Source: Moraxella osloensis (GTDB lineage Bacteria > Pseudomonadota > Gammaproteobacteria > Pseudomonadales > Moraxellaceae). From it: a DNA stretch of 64,000 nt. Numbering within the stretch: the first letter of the stretch is position 1; every line of letters starts with the position of its first letter. Positions 63,161 to 64,000 of the stretch are shown here, piece by piece. A program made the translations under genes and the position numbers. The DNA is taken from contig NZ_CP047226.1 in the NCBI RefSeq assembly GCF_009867135.1, positions 1,178,001 through 1,242,000 of the forward strand, written 5' to 3'. The notes beneath the pieces were generated by a model. The model was not told the DNA's origin. It did no database searches and saw only the letters and a list, made by a program, of their open reading frames with translations.

Positions 63161-64000
63161 TTAGCTGTTTAAGCTAAATAAATCAAGCGCTTTCACCAAA
63201 GATAAGGAGTCGAGGCGGGCTTGTTGGTCATAAATATTACAAGTGACAATCAATTCATCAGGACGGATAGTCTCAAGAAAATGGTCAAGTTTTGGTTTGA
63301 CACTGTCAGGTGTACCGATAAACGAAATTGCCAACGACGATTCAACCATGTATTTTTCTGCAGATGTCCAAAAAGCATCAATATTCTTAATCGGTTTTGG
63401 CATTTGTGAGGGTTTACCACGGCGCAAATTGACAAAACTTTGCTGGGCTGAGGTGAATTGGTAAGCGGCTTCCTCGTCGGTGTCGGCCAATAGCAAGTTA
63501 CTTGCTACCATCACATAAGGTTGTTGCAAGTAGCGAGAAGGCTTGAAATTCTCACGGTACAATGTCACCGCTTGCGATAACATCTGCGGCGCAAAATGCG
63601 ACGCAAATGCATAAGGCAAGCCTAATGCAGCAGCGAGACTGGCGCCAAATAAAGACGACCCTAAAATCCACACAGGGACATTTAAGCCATTCGCCGGCAC
63701 GGCAATCACTGTCTGATTATCGAGCGGGTCAAAATAATGCATCAACTCTTGCACATCTTGCGGGAAGTTTTCGGCATCATTCATGGTGCGGCGCAAGGCA
63801 CGGAAGGTTGCCCCATCCGTACCAGGCGCACGACCCACGCCAAGATCGATACGTTCGCCATACAAAGTGGCTAACGTACCAAACTGTTCTGCAACCACTA
63901 ACGGTGCATGGTTAGGCAACATGATACCGCCCGAGCCAATCCGAATCGTTGAGGTGTGAGCGCCAATGTGAGCTAGCAACACACTGGTTGCGGTACTGGC
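63161..64000 (-). CDS. LLM-class flavin-dependent oxidoreductase, YhbW-like (5' end outside window)
   Basis: A luciferase-like monooxygenase close to E. coli YhbW. Seen: [69 protein letters not shown], and [15 protein letters not shown]. The frame stays open to the last base of the window ([12 protein letters not shown] before the internal ATG 63982), and alignment to YhbW suggests that about 55-60 N-terminal residues lie outside. The substrate is unknown. Confidence 0.9.
   Translation of the reverse strand, partial: ASTATSVLLAHIGAHTSTIRIGSGGIMLPNHAPLVVAEQFGTLATLYGERIDLGVGRAPGTDGATFRALRRTMNDAENFPQDVQELMHYFDPLDNQTVIAVPANGLNVPVWILGSSLFGASLAAALGLPYAFASHFAPQMLSQAVTLYRENFKPSRYLQQPYVMVASNLLLADTDEEAAYQFTSAQQSFVNLRRGKPSQMPKPIKNIDAFWTSAEKYMVESSLAISFIGTPDSVKPKLDHFLETIRPDELIVTCNIYDQQARLDSLSLVKALDLFSLNS

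Overview
The window looks like a stretch of chromosome from a Moraxellaceae gammaproteobacterium, most likely a Moraxella (Faucicola) osloensis-type organism. This is inferred from the gene set and from protein similarity to remembered E. coli and Acinetobacter sequences; no search was run. Supporting traits are moderate-to-low GC, a fused tyrA-aroA gene, a two-domain polyphosphate:AMP phosphotransferase of the Acinetobacter type, a rubredoxin/rubredoxin-reductase pair, and a FFLEELY-type protein. Coding density is high and nearly all genes are chromosomal housekeeping genes. No rRNA, tRNA, CRISPR array or prophage was seen.

Layout. 1-4413: tail of an unknown gene, then iscU-iscA-hscB-hscA-fdx (Fe-S assembly) closed by a terminator; iscR and iscS are not next to iscU, and iscX lies 30 kb away at 34283. 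4495-8260: ppiD and a PPK2-type phosphotransferase on the minus strand. 8482-13300: a FFLEELY protein, then the ubiquinone genes ubiE, ubiJ and ubiB with a small AT-rich membrane-protein gene between ubiE and ubiJ. 13305-15958 (minus): alpha/beta hydrolase, rubredoxin reductase, and a 54-residue rubredoxin. 16344-17934: apt and tal, convergent. 18358-23752: an aromatic amino-acid operon, pheA-hisC-(EamA transporter)-tyrA/aroA. 23878-25974: rarD, folB, folK.

25971-28653 is the main genomic lesion. A pilR-type sigma54 activator gene is split after codon 10 by a 980-bp IS630-family element with a TA target duplication. Both the 10-codon head and the long tail of the gene can be recognised. Beside it is a small Kazal-domain lipoprotein gene. 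29470-34483: RNase Z, the three-gene proton-pumping transhydrogenase pntAA-pntAB-pntB, then a thioesterase-iscX pair. 34582-40210: dapE, a LysE-type exporter, a 2OG-Fe(II) oxygenase, rlmJ, pssA and a 5'-truncated hydrolase. 40711-49657: gyrA, a GST, and aceE-aceF. 49766-55953: ppsA diverging from its regulator ppsR, then sthA-rsmG. 56055-63109: parA-parB, exbB-exbD, msbA-lpxK-kdsB. The window ends inside a luciferase-like oxidoreductase on the minus strand.

Two window-wide patterns stand out. First, at least ten exact or near-exact short tandem duplications (units about 10-18 bp) sit mostly in intergenic DNA, often in 5' leaders, and one lies in frame inside lpxK. Second, several core enzymes (UbiE, SthA, FolB, ParB, Pap, HscA) carry long low-complexity polar extensions or insertions not found in their E. 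coli counterparts. I did not find a convincing undescribed multi-gene system. The best candidates for follow-up are the IS-split pilR, the Kazal lipoprotein, the slippage-like repeats and the extended enzymes.
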